A stretch of DNA of 24,128 bases from JBBRRP01 sp038251425 (GCA_038251425.1 JBBSBI010000069.1:1-24128); one strand, 5' to 3'; shown: positions 15,069 through 24,100, numbered from the stretch's first letter. The notes: generated by a model from the letters alone, not told the origin. Made by a program: numbers and translations.

Positions 15069-15350
15069 ATGAGTTCACAAACTAAGGACCAGTTGCACGT
15101 TCTCGAGACCCTGCTCACCGAGGTCTTGGAACTTAAGGAAGCGGGTGGGCCTCACAGCCGCCTCGCGCACGCCCAAGGCTACGCCGACGGATACATGCGC
15201 CTGCTGCTCGACACCAAGCTGGCAAGCCAAGCTGAACTCTTGCGTCTAGTCGCTGCTGTCCGTTCGCGTTTTTACGGTCCGTTGATCGCAGAGGTCTCGA
15301 GCGCTGGCGCTTCAGAAGACCGCGATCAGCACGTGGGCGCTGCCGCCTAA
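15069..15350 (+). CDS. Small helical protein, 93 aa, unknown function
   Basis: The ATG at 15069 has GGAGG five bases upstream, which decides the start over a GTG at 15021 in the same frame. The protein is soluble and mostly helical: DQLHVLETLLTEVLELKEAGGP, then HAQGYADGYMRLLLDTKLASQAELLRLVAAVRSRFYGP, with a disordered Ala/Asp tail. I recognise no named family. It stands alone on the plus strand, divergent from panD and convergent with the sugar kinase gene (15-bp gap). Confidence 0.75.
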   Translation: MSSQTKDQLHVLETLLTEVLELKEAGGPHSRLAHAQGYADGYMRLLLDTKLASQAELLRLVAAVRSRFYGPLIAEVSSAGASEDRDQHVGAAA

Positions 15351-15365
15351 TCTCGCGCGAGCAGC

Positions 15366-16289
15366 CTAGGCTCCGAAGTGCACAAGCGAGCGTAGCGACT
15401 CAAGCCGATGTGCCACGTCTTCGCGCGTGAGCGTTTGGAGCCGTTCCGTTCCGACGCTTTCGACACAGAAGGAAGCTACAGTGGCGGCCATCATGAGTGC
15501 TCTGCGAAGCGAGCCACGATCCATCTCGGACTCGCGTGCCAGAAATCCCATGAAAGCGCCCGCGAAGGTATCGCCCGCGCCAGTTGGATCGACTTCAGCC
15601 TCTAGCGGGTAGGCCGGAGCAAAGAAGATCCCGTGTTCGTCGAAAAGCATGGCGCCGTACTCGCCGCGTTTTATGATCAGGCGCTTTGGCCCCATTTTGA
15701 GCACTTTAGCCGCAGCTTGCTTGATGTTGTGGTCACCGGAAAGCTGTCGGATTTCCTCGTCGTTGACCACCAGACAGTCGATCTTCTTGAGGACTCGTTC
15801 GAGGGTTGGGCGTTCGCCCTCGATCCAAAAATTCATCGTATCAGCAGCCACGAACTCGGGCTTCTCGACTTGATCGAGAACTTCAAGCTGAAGTGCGGGA
15901 TGGATATTGCCCAACAAGAGGTGGGTGCACTTTTTGTAGCTGGTTGGCAATTTTGGCCGAAAATCGGCGAAAACGTTCAGCTGCGTGTCGAGCGTCGTAC
16001 GGCTGGAGAGATTCTGCGCGTAGCGCCCTTTCCAGCGGAATGTCTTGCCATCGACACGCTCAATACCCTCGGTGTTCACGCCACGCTGCGCCAGCGAATC
16101 CAAGCTCGCGGCCGGAAAATCATCACCGACGACCGCAACAATTTTCACACCTGAAAACAAGCTCGCTGCGTACGCGCAGTAAGTAGCCGAGCCACCCACC
16201 ACATCAGCGAAATTGCCGGATGGCAGCTCCAGGTCATCGAAGGCCATGGACCCAACAATCAGAACGGACTTGGTATTTGAGTTGCTCAT
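15366..16289 (-). CDS. PfkB-family carbohydrate/nucleoside kinase
   Basis: The ATG at 16289 with AGGAAAG seven bases upstream gives 307 aa, typical of the ribokinase/PfkB fold. The N-terminal GSMAFDDLELP and GGSATYCAYAASLFSGVKIVAVVGDD segments match PfkB signature 1. DPTGAGDTFAGAFMGF (from D234) is signature 2, with GAGD forming the anion hole and D240 the catalytic base. It phosphorylates a sugar or nucleoside with ATP; the substrate cannot be told. It follows guanylate kinase with a 65-bp gap on the same strand, and a nucleoside substrate is one possibility. Confidence 0.9.
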   Translation of the reverse strand: MSNSNTKSVLIVGSMAFDDLELPSGNFADVVGGSATYCAYAASLFSGVKIVAVVGDDFPAASLDSLAQRGVNTEGIERVDGKTFRWKGRYAQNLSSRTTLDTQLNVFADFRPKLPTSYKKCTHLLLGNIHPALQLEVLDQVEKPEFVAADTMNFWIEGERPTLERVLKKIDCLVVNDEEIRQLSGDHNIKQAAAKVLKMGPKRLIIKRGEYGAMLFDEHGIFFAPAYPLEAEVDPTGAGDTFAGAFMGFLARESEMDRGSLRRALMMAATVASFCVESVGTERLQTLTREDVAHRLESLRSLVHFGA

Positions 16290-16354
16290 GAATCTTTCCT
16301 CACTCTGTCCCAGCACCTGGCCAGTTTCAAGCGTGGCGACCGGCCTATGTTCCG

Positions 16355-16984
16355 CTATTTGTCGCCAAAATCGCGACCCATGGCCAGCAATCGCTCCGCA
16401 AAACGGGCTGCCCGCGCGCGGCGGCATTCTTCGGCCCGAAAAATACCGAGCAATTTGTCGGTGGCGGCGTCGAGCTCATCGTTGACCAGGACATAGTCGA
16501 AGAGCCCATAGTGGGCGATTTCGGTCCGGGCGACATTGAAGCGCCGCTGTACTGTCTCTTCATCCTCGCTGGCTCTGCCTCGGAGCCGTTGCAGCAGAAT
16601 CTCCATGCTGGGCGGCAAGATGAAGACCCCGACCGCGTCGGGGCGGGAACTCTTGATCTGCCGCGCACCTTGATGATCGATATCAAACAAGATGCCTCGC
16701 GCACTGGAGGCACTCGCAAGCTCACGCTGGCTAGTTCCGTAAAGATTTCCGTGAACTTCAGCCCACTCCACGAATTCGTCTTTGGCGATGAGCCGCTCGA
16801 ACTCTTCGCGTGTGACGAAATGGTATTCGCGGCCGTTCTCTTCGTTGGGGCGAGGCTTGCGCGTGGTGTGGGAGACGCTGAAGCGGACATTGCCAATGGC
16901 GGCCAGCAAGCGCGCGGTCAGTGTGGTTTTGCCTGCGCCCGAGGGCGAGGAAACGATCAACAAAAGCGGCCCACTACTCGACAT
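16355..16984 (-). CDS. gmk: Guanylate kinase
   Basis: The 209-aa protein has the P-loop SSPSGAGKTTL (12-22), the GMP-binding segments SVSHTTRKPRPNEENGREYHFV and EWAEVHGNLYGTS, ILFDIDHQGARQI (usually DIDvQGA), and the lid region LRGRASEDEETVQRR. It converts GMP plus ATP to GDP plus ADP in the cytoplasm, supplying GTP and the (p)ppGpp precursors. The ATG at 16984 has an AGGTGA upstream. It is 54 bp downstream of the DUF507 gene. In many bacteria gmk sits next to rpoZ and spoT; here an RSH-like gene is two genes upstream (see findings). Confidence 0.95.
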   Translation of the reverse strand: MSSSGPLLLIVSSPSGAGKTTLTARLLAAIGNVRFSVSHTTRKPRPNEENGREYHFVTREEFERLIAKDEFVEWAEVHGNLYGTSQRELASASSARGILFDIDHQGARQIKSSRPDAVGVFILPPSMEILLQRLRGRASEDEETVQRRFNVARTEIAHYGLFDYVLVNDELDAATDKLLGIFRAEECRRARAARFAERLLAMGRDFGDK

Positions 16985-17038
16985 GATTCACCTGTTTCCT
17001 GCAGCCGTTCCCGCCTAACGCGAAGCCTTCAGTCGTGC

Positions 17039-17548
17039 TCAGAGCCCCTTGCGGCGTTTGATATCTTCCATCACTCGGCGGTATTCGATTTCCCAGGTGC
17101 TGGTGCCCTCTTTCACGTGCTTCAACTGATTGCGGACGGCTTGCTGCAGCTCGCCGTCGAGATCGGCTTGCTTGCGGAGGGGCTCACGCATCTTCTTGCG
17201 TAGCTGATAGTCTTCAGCAAAGATTTCTTCGACGTTGTTCGAGTGCATCAGCATTTCTAGGAGCTGATCGAGCAGGTAGTCGATGGCGTCGTCGTCGATC
17301 TTAATCTTGCGTTGATCGGCCAGAAGCCGACGCGTTTTCCCGATGTCCGACTGGGGCAAGCCGCGGGTAGCAATCATGTCGCGGGCGCGATCAGTGATGT
17401 CCGCTTCATCTTGAATGTATTGGTTCAGTACCGACTCGAGGTCTCGAGCTACTTCCTTCGGGTCTTCACATTCGATGTCTCCCCCCGCCAGGAGAGCTGC
17501 GACCATTTCGTGGACCATTTCGGACACCCGTGAGCTTGAAAGCCGCAT
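17039..17548 (-). CDS. DUF507 family protein
   Basis: This 169-aa protein fits the two-lobed DUF507 pattern. The first half reads MRLSSSRVSEMVHEMVAALL..GDIECEDPKEVARDLESVLNQYIQDE. The second carries RRLLADQRKIKIDDDAIDYLLDQLLEMLMHSNNVEEIFAEDYQLRKKM. The C-terminal WEIEYRRVMEDIKRRKGL ending is also characteristic. The protein is acidic, soluble and helical; the family has no known function. It lies directly upstream of gmk, and I infer co-transcription. The call is from memory of the family and was not searched. Confidence 0.85.
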   Translation of the reverse strand: MRLSSSRVSEMVHEMVAALLAGGDIECEDPKEVARDLESVLNQYIQDEADITDRARDMIATRGLPQSDIGKTRRLLADQRKIKIDDDAIDYLLDQLLEMLMHSNNVEEIFAEDYQLRKKMREPLRKQADLDGELQQAVRNQLKHVKEGTSTWEIEYRRVMEDIKRRKGL

Positions 17549-17653
17549 CGCCCCGGTTCGTAGCGCATTTAGCCCAGGGCAGGGAACGGCTATCTGCTTT
17601 GTCGAGGTCGGAAATCGTCCGTCCCGCCCAGGCCGAGCGCAGGCCAGTGCTCG

Positions 17654-18661
17654 CTACGACTCAGGGTCCGTCGGCGGCTTTTCGGTGCGCACACCCATGC
17701 GGAGGCGCGCGAATACCGCGGATTTTTGTCGCTGCTTGTAGGCCTCGTGGCTTGCATCGCCGGTTTCGTTGGCGGCATCGCTATCGGCATCGAGCAACTG
17801 GAACTCGCAGAGCATGAAAACAATCGGCCCGAGGCCCTCGCAACCGGTGGGCGCGAGTTCCATCACGTGCTCCGGCACCCTGACTGGAATGTCAGCCACG
17901 AAATGGATCACGCGATAGCTCGGTGCGCTGAAGCGATTGTCCCCAGGGCTCAGCATATCCTCCATATCCCCTTGAAAGTGCGGCACCATCTCGCGCAGGT
18001 GGGGGTGTGCCATGCAGAAGTCCCGAAAATTCAGCAAGGTATTGGTGCTCTGCTGCGGAACGACATAGTTAAATGGCAACACGCGCTGGGTGAGGTAATT
18101 GAGGATGGGCAGAACATCGTCGCGGGTGCGCGTTACGATCCTGAAGCGGAGCTTGTCGTAAAGGGCTGACGCGGTGGCTTCCTGCTTCGAAAGAAGCTTG
18201 GTGTAGGTCGAGTCGAGGTTCTTCCGGCCGCCGATGAATTCAGTGATGGGGAAGCCGGCACTCAGCATGGTGCCCACCATGCGATAGACCTTTTCCTCTA
18301 CTAAGTGGAATAGGTCGTGGTCGCTGACCGGTAAGCGAAATAGCAGCTCACGCCCGGACATGTGGTGGATGATATGGACCGTTTTCAGGATCGTGCAGGC
18401 GCACAGCTGGCGGTGGTTGGATTCGGTCTTGCCCGCCGCCATGAGCAGCAGCTGATCCACTGACGCACGCTCCAGCGGTTTCGGAATTGCGAAGGAGAAA
18501 TTGCGCCGCAGGTATTCGATCGCTTCATCCCGAACACGCTCCAGGTACGCACGATCGCCAGCTGTTTCGAGGGAGAGCTCATGGTTAGCTAAGAACCCCC
18601 GCACGTCCTCGGTGTCGCCGAAGTGGAGCCGGTGCCAATCGATCACCGAACCTCCGCGCAA
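17654..18661 (-). CDS. Divergent RelA/SpoT-like (nucleotidyltransferase fold) protein, uncertain start
   Basis: The frame from TTG 18661 gives 335 aa, soluble. The central and C-terminal parts follow the order of RelA/SpoT synthetase motifs: GRKNLDSTYTKLLSK (145-159; RSH GRpKxxYSIYrKM), DKLRFRIVTRTRDDV (169-183; DivGiRviv), SYRVIHFV (248-255; GYqSlHt) and CEFQLLDADSDAANETGDASHEAYKQ (285-310; EiQIRT..AHwlYK). It may correspond to the uncharacterised deltaproteobacterial family modelled as TIGR04552; I have not checked this. A GTG at 18646 has a GGAGG four bases upstream. However, the frame stays open to 18805 and reads like protein (VQELTLPEVEALRLIL), with no ATG, GTG or TTG. The neighbours are DUF507 and gmk. 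Confidence 0.75.
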   Translation of the reverse strand: MRGGSVIDWHRLHFGDTEDVRGFLANHELSLETAGDRAYLERVRDEAIEYLRRNFSFAIPKPLERASVDQLLLMAAGKTESNHRQLCACTILKTVHIIHHMSGRELLFRLPVSDHDLFHLVEEKVYRMVGTMLSAGFPITEFIGGRKNLDSTYTKLLSKQEATASALYDKLRFRIVTRTRDDVLPILNYLTQRVLPFNYVVPQQSTNTLLNFRDFCMAHPHLREMVPHFQGDMEDMLSPGDNRFSAPSYRVIHFVADIPVRVPEHVMELAPTGCEGLGPIVFMLCEFQLLDADSDAANETGDASHEAYKQRQKSAVFARLRMGVRTEKPPTDPES

Positions 18662-18786
18662 GATGAGCCGCAGTGCTTCAACTTCTGGGAGCGTCAGCTC
18701 CTGGACGCTCCTCAGCCGTGCCGGCGGGATGGAGGCGGGGCTGGGCTCGCGCGACGAGCGCGGGGGCGTGCTATCAAACTGTTCCG

Positions 18787-18963
18787 TTATGTACCTGAGT
18801 TGGTGCTAGGCGCGTCGGCTGCCGCGGGAGTCTGCAGCGAGAGCGTCCCAAAAAAGATGGCCAGCGTCACGCCGAGCACGGCGAGCTGGATGCCGATTGA
18901 ACCGGCGAAGAAAGCTGCAGCGATAGAAACGAAAGCTGTGAGGTAATAGAAATTGAACTTCAT
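18787..18963 (-). CDS. 58-aa membrane protein with two TM helices
   Basis: The ATG at 18963 follows GGAG by 11 bases. The protein is MKFNFYYLTAFVSIAAAFFA and onward, with helices at about 5-22 and 26-46 separated by GSIG, then an Ala/Thr-rich hydrophilic tail. The same frame is open upstream to 19152, but that part is poor in membrane or folded character, so I take the short form. It precedes the RSH-like gene on the same strand. No family recognised. Confidence 0.6.
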   Translation of the reverse strand: MKFNFYYLTAFVSIAAAFFAGSIGIQLAVLGVTLAIFFGTLSLQTPAAADAPSTNSGT

Positions 18964-19146
18964 GCGTTTTGCCACTCCAACAACGGACCCAAGGTTCCCC
19001 CGCGAAACCCCCTGCACATCATCGACCGAAAAAAGAGCCGCACTCGTGTGTGTGCGCTGATGTAGGATAAGATACGACATCACGTTGCTAAGGGCCAAGA
19101 GATAGCCGCAGTGCGTTGTTCTGTTCAAGGGGGGTGGAAACACGGA

Positions 19147-19169
19147 ACCCATTTATCGAAGAAACGGGT
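19147..19169 (-). terminator. Hairpin just after the degenerate activator gene
   Basis: On the minus strand ACCCGTTT and AAATGGGT pair over eight bases (one wobble) with a seven-base loop, starting eight bases after the TGA at 19179-19177. Only a weak T-rich run follows (TCCGTGTTTCC), so it may be a weak or Rho-assisted terminator. Confidence 0.35.
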
Positions 19170-19176
19170 AGATCGC

Positions 19177-20106
19177 TCAGGCTTCTGAGCCCCTCGGACG
19201 TCGGAGCCCGTGCTTACGAGCGAGATCGTACAGGTGTTTGCGGTCCATTCGAGCTTCGCGGGCAGCGGCGCTGATGTTGTCCTGGTGGCGCTCGAGCAAC
19301 CACTGGACATAGGCTTTCTCGAAGCCCGCCTCAAAATGCGTGCGCGTATCCCGATAGCTGAGGGCCGCCGTGAACGCTCCAGGCTCCTGGAACTCACTGA
19401 TCGCGCTCAGTGCGCTCGTGCCCAGCTCATCTTCGCTACCGACTCTCTGGAGCGCACGCTCAAGAACAGCTCGTAACTGATCAATATTACCTGGGAAATC
19501 GTAGCGGCTCAGCGCTTCAATCAAGGCTTGCGAGGGGTTCAGCGGCGATCGACGCGCCTGTGTGCAGGCTTCGCGCAGCAAGCTTCGCACGAGCTCAGGT
19601 AGATCCTCTTGGCGGTCACGGAGTGCGGGCACGCGGAGCCGCTCAGTGAATCCTCCCAGCAGCACGACACTGAACGCACCAGCGCCTGCCCACTGTTCCA
19701 GAGGGCGCCCGGAAATGGCGATGACACGGGAGGCGGTGGAGGGTAGTTTTTGCGCAAGCTCCGCTTGAACTTCGTGTGATAAGCACTCGATATCATTGAG
19801 ACAAATGGTTCCGCCGAGGTCCAGCAGTCCGGCTCTGCCGAAAAGCAACTCTCGGTGGTGTTGGGGTGAAGCCTCTGACAGCGGGAGGTTAAGAAATGGG
19901 GTACCAGCGTTGGCACTTTTCTGGTGCAGCACTTGGGCCGCGAACGTTCGCCCTGAGCCGGGCTCGCCAAAGATAAGTACCGATCCGCTGCCGGACGCGG
20001 CTCGTTCGAGTTGGGAAGCCAGCTGGCGCATCGGTTCGCTCGTGGCAACCAAGTTGCGAACCTGCGGTTGGAGCTGGGGGTAGTTGGGGCGCGTTCCTTC
20101 AGTCAC
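19177..20106 (-). CDS. Degenerate sigma54-activator-like AAA+ protein with Fis-type HTH
   Basis: The 309-aa protein starts at GTG 20106, with GAGG seven bases upstream. It follows the bacterial enhancer-binding protein layout without any receiver, GAF or FHA domain. The Walker A region is GEPGSGRT (47-54), with Arg for the catalytic Lys. The Walker B region is GGTICLNDIE (98-107), with Asn-Asp for Asp-Glu. The GAFTGA loop and about 20 surrounding residues are missing: the sequence passes from RELLFG directly to LDLGGT. Downstream landmarks persist (LRVPALRDRQEDLPEL, YDFPGNIDQLRAVLERA), as does the C-terminal HTH (NISAAAREARMDRKHLYDLARKHGL). It probably binds DNA but is unlikely to remodel sigma54 holoenzyme. 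It is nine bases from the gene upstream and likely coupled to it. Confidence 0.85.
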   Translation of the reverse strand: MTEGTRPNYPQLQPQVRNLVATSEPMRQLASQLERAASGSGSVLIFGEPGSGRTFAAQVLHQKSANAGTPFLNLPLSEASPQHHRELLFGRAGLLDLGGTICLNDIECLSHEVQAELAQKLPSTASRVIAISGRPLEQWAGAGAFSVVLLGGFTERLRVPALRDRQEDLPELVRSLLREACTQARRSPLNPSQALIEALSRYDFPGNIDQLRAVLERALQRVGSEDELGTSALSAISEFQEPGAFTAALSYRDTRTHFEAGFEKAYVQWLLERHQDNISAAAREARMDRKHLYDLARKHGLRRPRGSEA

Positions 20107-20115
20107 TGATTGGCC

Positions 20116-20508
20116 TCACGGTAGGTGAATAGTGGTGGGGACGCCTTCCAGCGTGACGCGACGAACATAGCTGGTGGTGCTTGGATCAGTCTGGGTAGCA
20201 GCGGGCTCCCCTAAAACCTGAACCCGCGTCACCACGATGTCGAAGCGGTACGGCCCGTTCGCCAAATCTGCGGTATGCCGAATGATTCTCGAGGCTTTTC
20301 GCCCAAGATTCATCGAAAATCCGCCCTGGGGCTCACTCTCGGAATCTGGCGTCCAGCTCACCTCAAGCTGCTCTGCTGAACCGCTTCCTAGCTTGAAGGC
20401 TAGCTCCTGCTCATGCGGCAACCTGGGGCGGAGCACCAGCGCACAGGCCAGCGTGCCCCCGATCAAAGAGGCACGCGTGGCCCAGGCACGAAGCTCGGCT
20501 CGCTTCAC
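20116..20508 (-). CDS. One-TM extracytoplasmic protein, unknown function
   Basis: I chose the GTG at 20508, which overlaps the cytochrome stop codon as GTGA and gives 130 aa. A longer open frame to 20748 is only out-of-frame cytochrome sequence. The protein has a basic N-terminus (KRAELRAWATR), one TM helix (ASLIGGTLACALVL, about 14-27) and a beta-rich domain likely outside the cytoplasm (EQLEVSWTPDSESEPQGGFSMNLG, YRFDIVVTRVQVLGE, RVTLEGVPTTIHLP). Family not recognised. It sits between the cytochrome lipoprotein and the degenerate activator. Confidence 0.68.
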   Translation of the reverse strand: MKRAELRAWATRASLIGGTLACALVLRPRLPHEQELAFKLGSGSAEQLEVSWTPDSESEPQGGFSMNLGRKASRIIRHTADLANGPYRFDIVVTRVQVLGEPAATQTDPSTTSYVRRVTLEGVPTTIHLP

Positions 20509-21014
20509 TTGGATGCCCCAGAGTTCGGAGGGACAGCGGAGCGTTGCGCAAAAAGCCGGACCAATTTCACCATGCCCGCGAGTGTCTCTGGCGGTAATTC
20601 GAAAGCTGGCATCATTCCGCGACCCTTGCTGATGCTCTTCTCTATCTTTGCGTCGGAGGTAGCCTGCTGCCAGACTGGATCGCTGAGATCCCGGGCGTTG
20701 ACGACGCGCGCTTGGGGGCCATCCCCGCGTCCAATGGTGCCGTGGCAAGTCGTGCAGCGCTCAACCCAAACCTGAAGGATTTGTTCATTGAGGCCCCGGT
20801 GGGCCAGCGCTTGGCTGACCGAGTTGGCCGGTACGCCACCAGCACCCGCAGCTCCAGCGGGGGTGGGTGGGCTTTCCGCAGGAGGGGCAACTTGATTCGG
20901 AGAGGGCGGCTGATCGTGGTCGGCGGGCACCCAAGCTCTGGTGTCCGTTGGCCGCTTGTCGCAAGCCGCCAGGGAGGCAACCACCAGCGTCATCGCAAGC
21001 AAGGGGACGCGCAT
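20505..21014 (-). CDS. Class I cytochrome c lipoprotein (single haem)
   Basis: The ATG at 21014 gives 169 aa, starting with a type II signal peptide and lipobox SLAAC (Cys18; Asp at +2). A proline-rich tether (about 36-60) separates the lipid anchor from a mono-haem domain with CTTCH (87-91) and a probable axial Met in GRGMMPAF (M134 or M135). The C-terminal helix is LAGMVKLVRLFAQR. Haem attachment would depend on the Ccm system whose ccmC is at 2278-2988. It is the first gene of a coupled three-gene set and diverges from dnaE. Electron transfer or redox sensing is possible; the sequence does not decide. Confidence 0.88.
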   Translation of the reverse strand: MRVPLLAMTLVVASLAACDKRPTDTRAWVPADHDQPPSPNQVAPPAESPPTPAGAAGAGGVPANSVSQALAHRGLNEQILQVWVERCTTCHGTIGRGDGPQARVVNARDLSDPVWQQATSDAKIEKSISKGRGMMPAFELPPETLAGMVKLVRLFAQRSAVPPNSGASK

Positions 21015-21123
21015 GGGGGCCACATAGCACACGGAGCGCGGGCGGCAGCCTACAATTGGCTCAGGCCCGCTTGTGGGCTGTTTTCCTGGCCGGCCTAATG
21101 GCCAGTTAAGGACTGCGTGGGGA

Positions 21124-24100
21124 ATGGCTTTCTCCGCAGCGACGCCGGGTGCTACTTGGTGCCGAGTGGCAGAGTTCGTCCATCTCCACGCACACTCCCA
21201 GTTTTCCTTTCTCGTCAGCATGGTGCGAGTGGGGGAGCTCGCCGTAGAGGCGGAACGTCGCGGCATGAAGGCGGTCGCTATCACCGACCACGCCAACATG
21301 TATGGGGCGATCCGGCATTACAACGCCTGCCATAAGGCTGGGATCCAACCGATCCTCGGTTGCGAGCTGAACGTGGCGCGGCGGAACAACCCGGGTGTTG
21401 TCGACCACTTGGTGATGTTGGCGTCCAATGCCGAGGGCTACAAAAATCTGATCCAGCTCGTTTCGCTGGGCTATTTAAGCTCTGCGAACGTCGACACCCC
21501 GAGCGTTACGCTGGACCAGGTGGCCAAGTATGCCCCTGGGAACGTGGCCCTCACCGGTTGTCTCGGCGGGGTGATGGCGCAGGCCATCCTCGAATACGGA
21601 CCTGAACGCGGCGAGCCCATGCTGGCTGAACTGCGCGACATGTTCCAGCCGGGGCATTTGTTCGTGGAGCTTCAAGACCACGGCTTCCCGGAACAACCGC
21701 TGGTTAATTCAATTCTTTCGCAGACCGCCGATAGGCTCGGTTTGCCGTGTGTGGCCAGCAACGACGTCCAGTTCTTGAATCGCGACGATGCTGAAGCCCA
21801 ACAGTATCTGGAGTGCATCCGCCAAGGGAAAACCTTTGAGGAATCGCACGCGCATCATCACAACAGCAGCCAAATGTATTTGAAGTCGCCCTCGGAGATG
21901 GTGGAGCTTTTCCGCGATTATCCCGACGCCACCAAAAATACGTTGCTCGTTGCCGAGATGTGTTCCGGGCTGAAACTCAACCTCGGCGCAGCCATGCTCC
22001 CGAGCTTTCCGGTGCCCGAAGGCTACGACGCCGCCAGTTATTTTCGGCATGTAGCCGGTGAAGGGCTGAATCAGAGATTGGCTGATTTCCGCCGCACAGG
22101 GCGTGCGTTCGATGAGCACACCTACCGAGAACGCTTGGAGCGTGAACTCGGAGTGATCATTTCGATGGATTATCCCGGGTATTTCTTGATTGTTTGGGAT
22201 TTTATCCGGGAAGCCAAGGCGCGCGGGATCCCGGTTGGCCCAGGTCGCGGCTCGGGTGCGGGCTCGCTGGTGGCGTATTCGATGGGGATCACCGAAATCG
22301 ACCCATTGCCGTATAATTTGCTGTTTGAGCGCTTTCTGAACCCAGAACGCATCAGCATGCCAGACTTCGACGTCGATTTTTGCATGGCGCGGCGTGATGA
22401 GGTCATCACGTATGTGGCGTCCAAATATGGGCAAGAATCGGTAGGGCAAATTGCCACTTTCCAGAACTTAAAGGCGCGCAGCGTGATCAAAGATGTTGCC
22501 CGCGCGATGAGCTTCCCAGCTCCCGAAGCACAGCGCATTGCCAGCCTGATCCCCGCCAAAGGGCAGGGCAAGATGTGCACCATCACCGAAGCCCTCGTGG
22601 CTGAACCCAAGCTGCGGCAACGGGTTGAATCCGAGCCACGCGTCGCTGAGCTGATCAAGCAAGCCCAAAAGCTCGAAGATCTCACGCGGCACGCGGGCAC
22701 CCACGCGGCGGGTGTCGTGATCAGCGATGGCCCGCTCATCACGCATGTGCCCTGTTTTCGCAACGGCGACGTGATTGTCACGCAATACGACAAAGACGAC
22801 GTCGAGGCCGCCGGGCTGGTCAAATTTGATTTCTTGGGCTTAAAAACCCTGACAGTCATCGACATCGTACAGCGTTTCGTGAACGCGCGCCCTGACCGCA
22901 AGGAGAATCCACTCGATCTTTCGAAGATCCCACTCGATGATCGCGAAACGTACACGCTCGTTTCGAGTGGTGAAACCACGAACGTATTTCAGCTTGAATC
23001 GAGCGGGATGCAGGCGCTCTTACGCCAGCTAAAGCCTGATTGTTTCGAAGATATTGTAGCTGCCGTGGCGCTCTATCGACCAGGGCCGCTCGGCACTGGG
23101 ATGATTGATGATTTTGTGGGCGGCAAACATGGCCGAAAGGCGATCCGAAAGCTGCATCCGTTGGTGGATGGCGTGCTCGCACCCACTTACGGTGTGCCCG
23201 TCTATCAAGAGCAAGTGATGCAAATCGCCCAGTATCTTGCCGGTTTTTCGCTCGGGAGCGCCGATCTGTTGCGCCGTGCGATGGGCAAGAAGAAGGCTGA
23301 AGAGATGCAGAAGCAGCTGGCGATGTTCGTGGAGGGCGCTCAGAAAAACGGGGTATCTGAGGAGCAAGCCTTGGCAATTTTTAAGGAGGTGGAGGGTTTT
23401 GCTTCCTACGGCTTCAACAAGAGCCATTCAGCAGCTTACGCCCTGGTTACCTACCAAACGGCGTACTTGAAAGCCCATTATCCGGCTGAATTTTTCGCGG
23501 GGGTGATGACGGCCGACCGCGAAAAAATCGAGAAAGTGGTGCGCACAATCGCGGAGGCGCGCGCCTGGGGCGTGAGCGTTTTACCGCCCGATATTAACGC
23601 GAGCGCGACGGACTTTTCGGTGGTCTACAAACATCCGCGGGGTCAGGGTCCGCCGCGCGGCCCAGGCAAGCTCAAAGACAGATTCGGTCCGCAAGTCCGC
23701 TTTGGGCTTGGAGCAGTGCGTGGCGTGGGAGAAGCCGCGCTCGAAACGATGTTTGACGCGCGTCAGGCGGGCGGGAAATTTGCCGATCTCTTTGATTTTG
23801 CCTCGCGCGTTGATGCAAAACGCCTGAATAAAGGCGTCTTGGAATCGCTGGTTCAATGTGGGGCCTTCGACTCAGCGCTCGAGTCCCGAGGCATCACACG
23901 AGCCCGCGCCTACGCGGCGATTGATCGAGCCCTTGAACGCTCGCGGAATACGACGCGCGACCGTGAGCGCGGCCAGACCACTTTGTTTGGCATGTTCGAC
24001 CAAGCCGCGACCACCAGCACCAGCCAGCCCAACAGTGCAGATGAGTACCCACATCCGCTCGAATGGGACGGATTTGAGCTGCTGCGGCGCGAGAAATCGG

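Noticed and set aside
14738..15118. Possible panD fusion running through a Gly-rich repeat
   Set aside because: The Gly/Ala-rich part is read-through of the G-run array. PanD needs its native N-terminus for the G24-S25 geometry, and a promoter candidate lies inside the extension.
20509..21299. Longer starts for the one-TM protein and for the cytochrome c frame
   Set aside because: The first is out-of-frame cytochrome sequence. The second crosses into dnaE on the other strand, while the ATG at 21014 starts a lipoprotein signal peptide.
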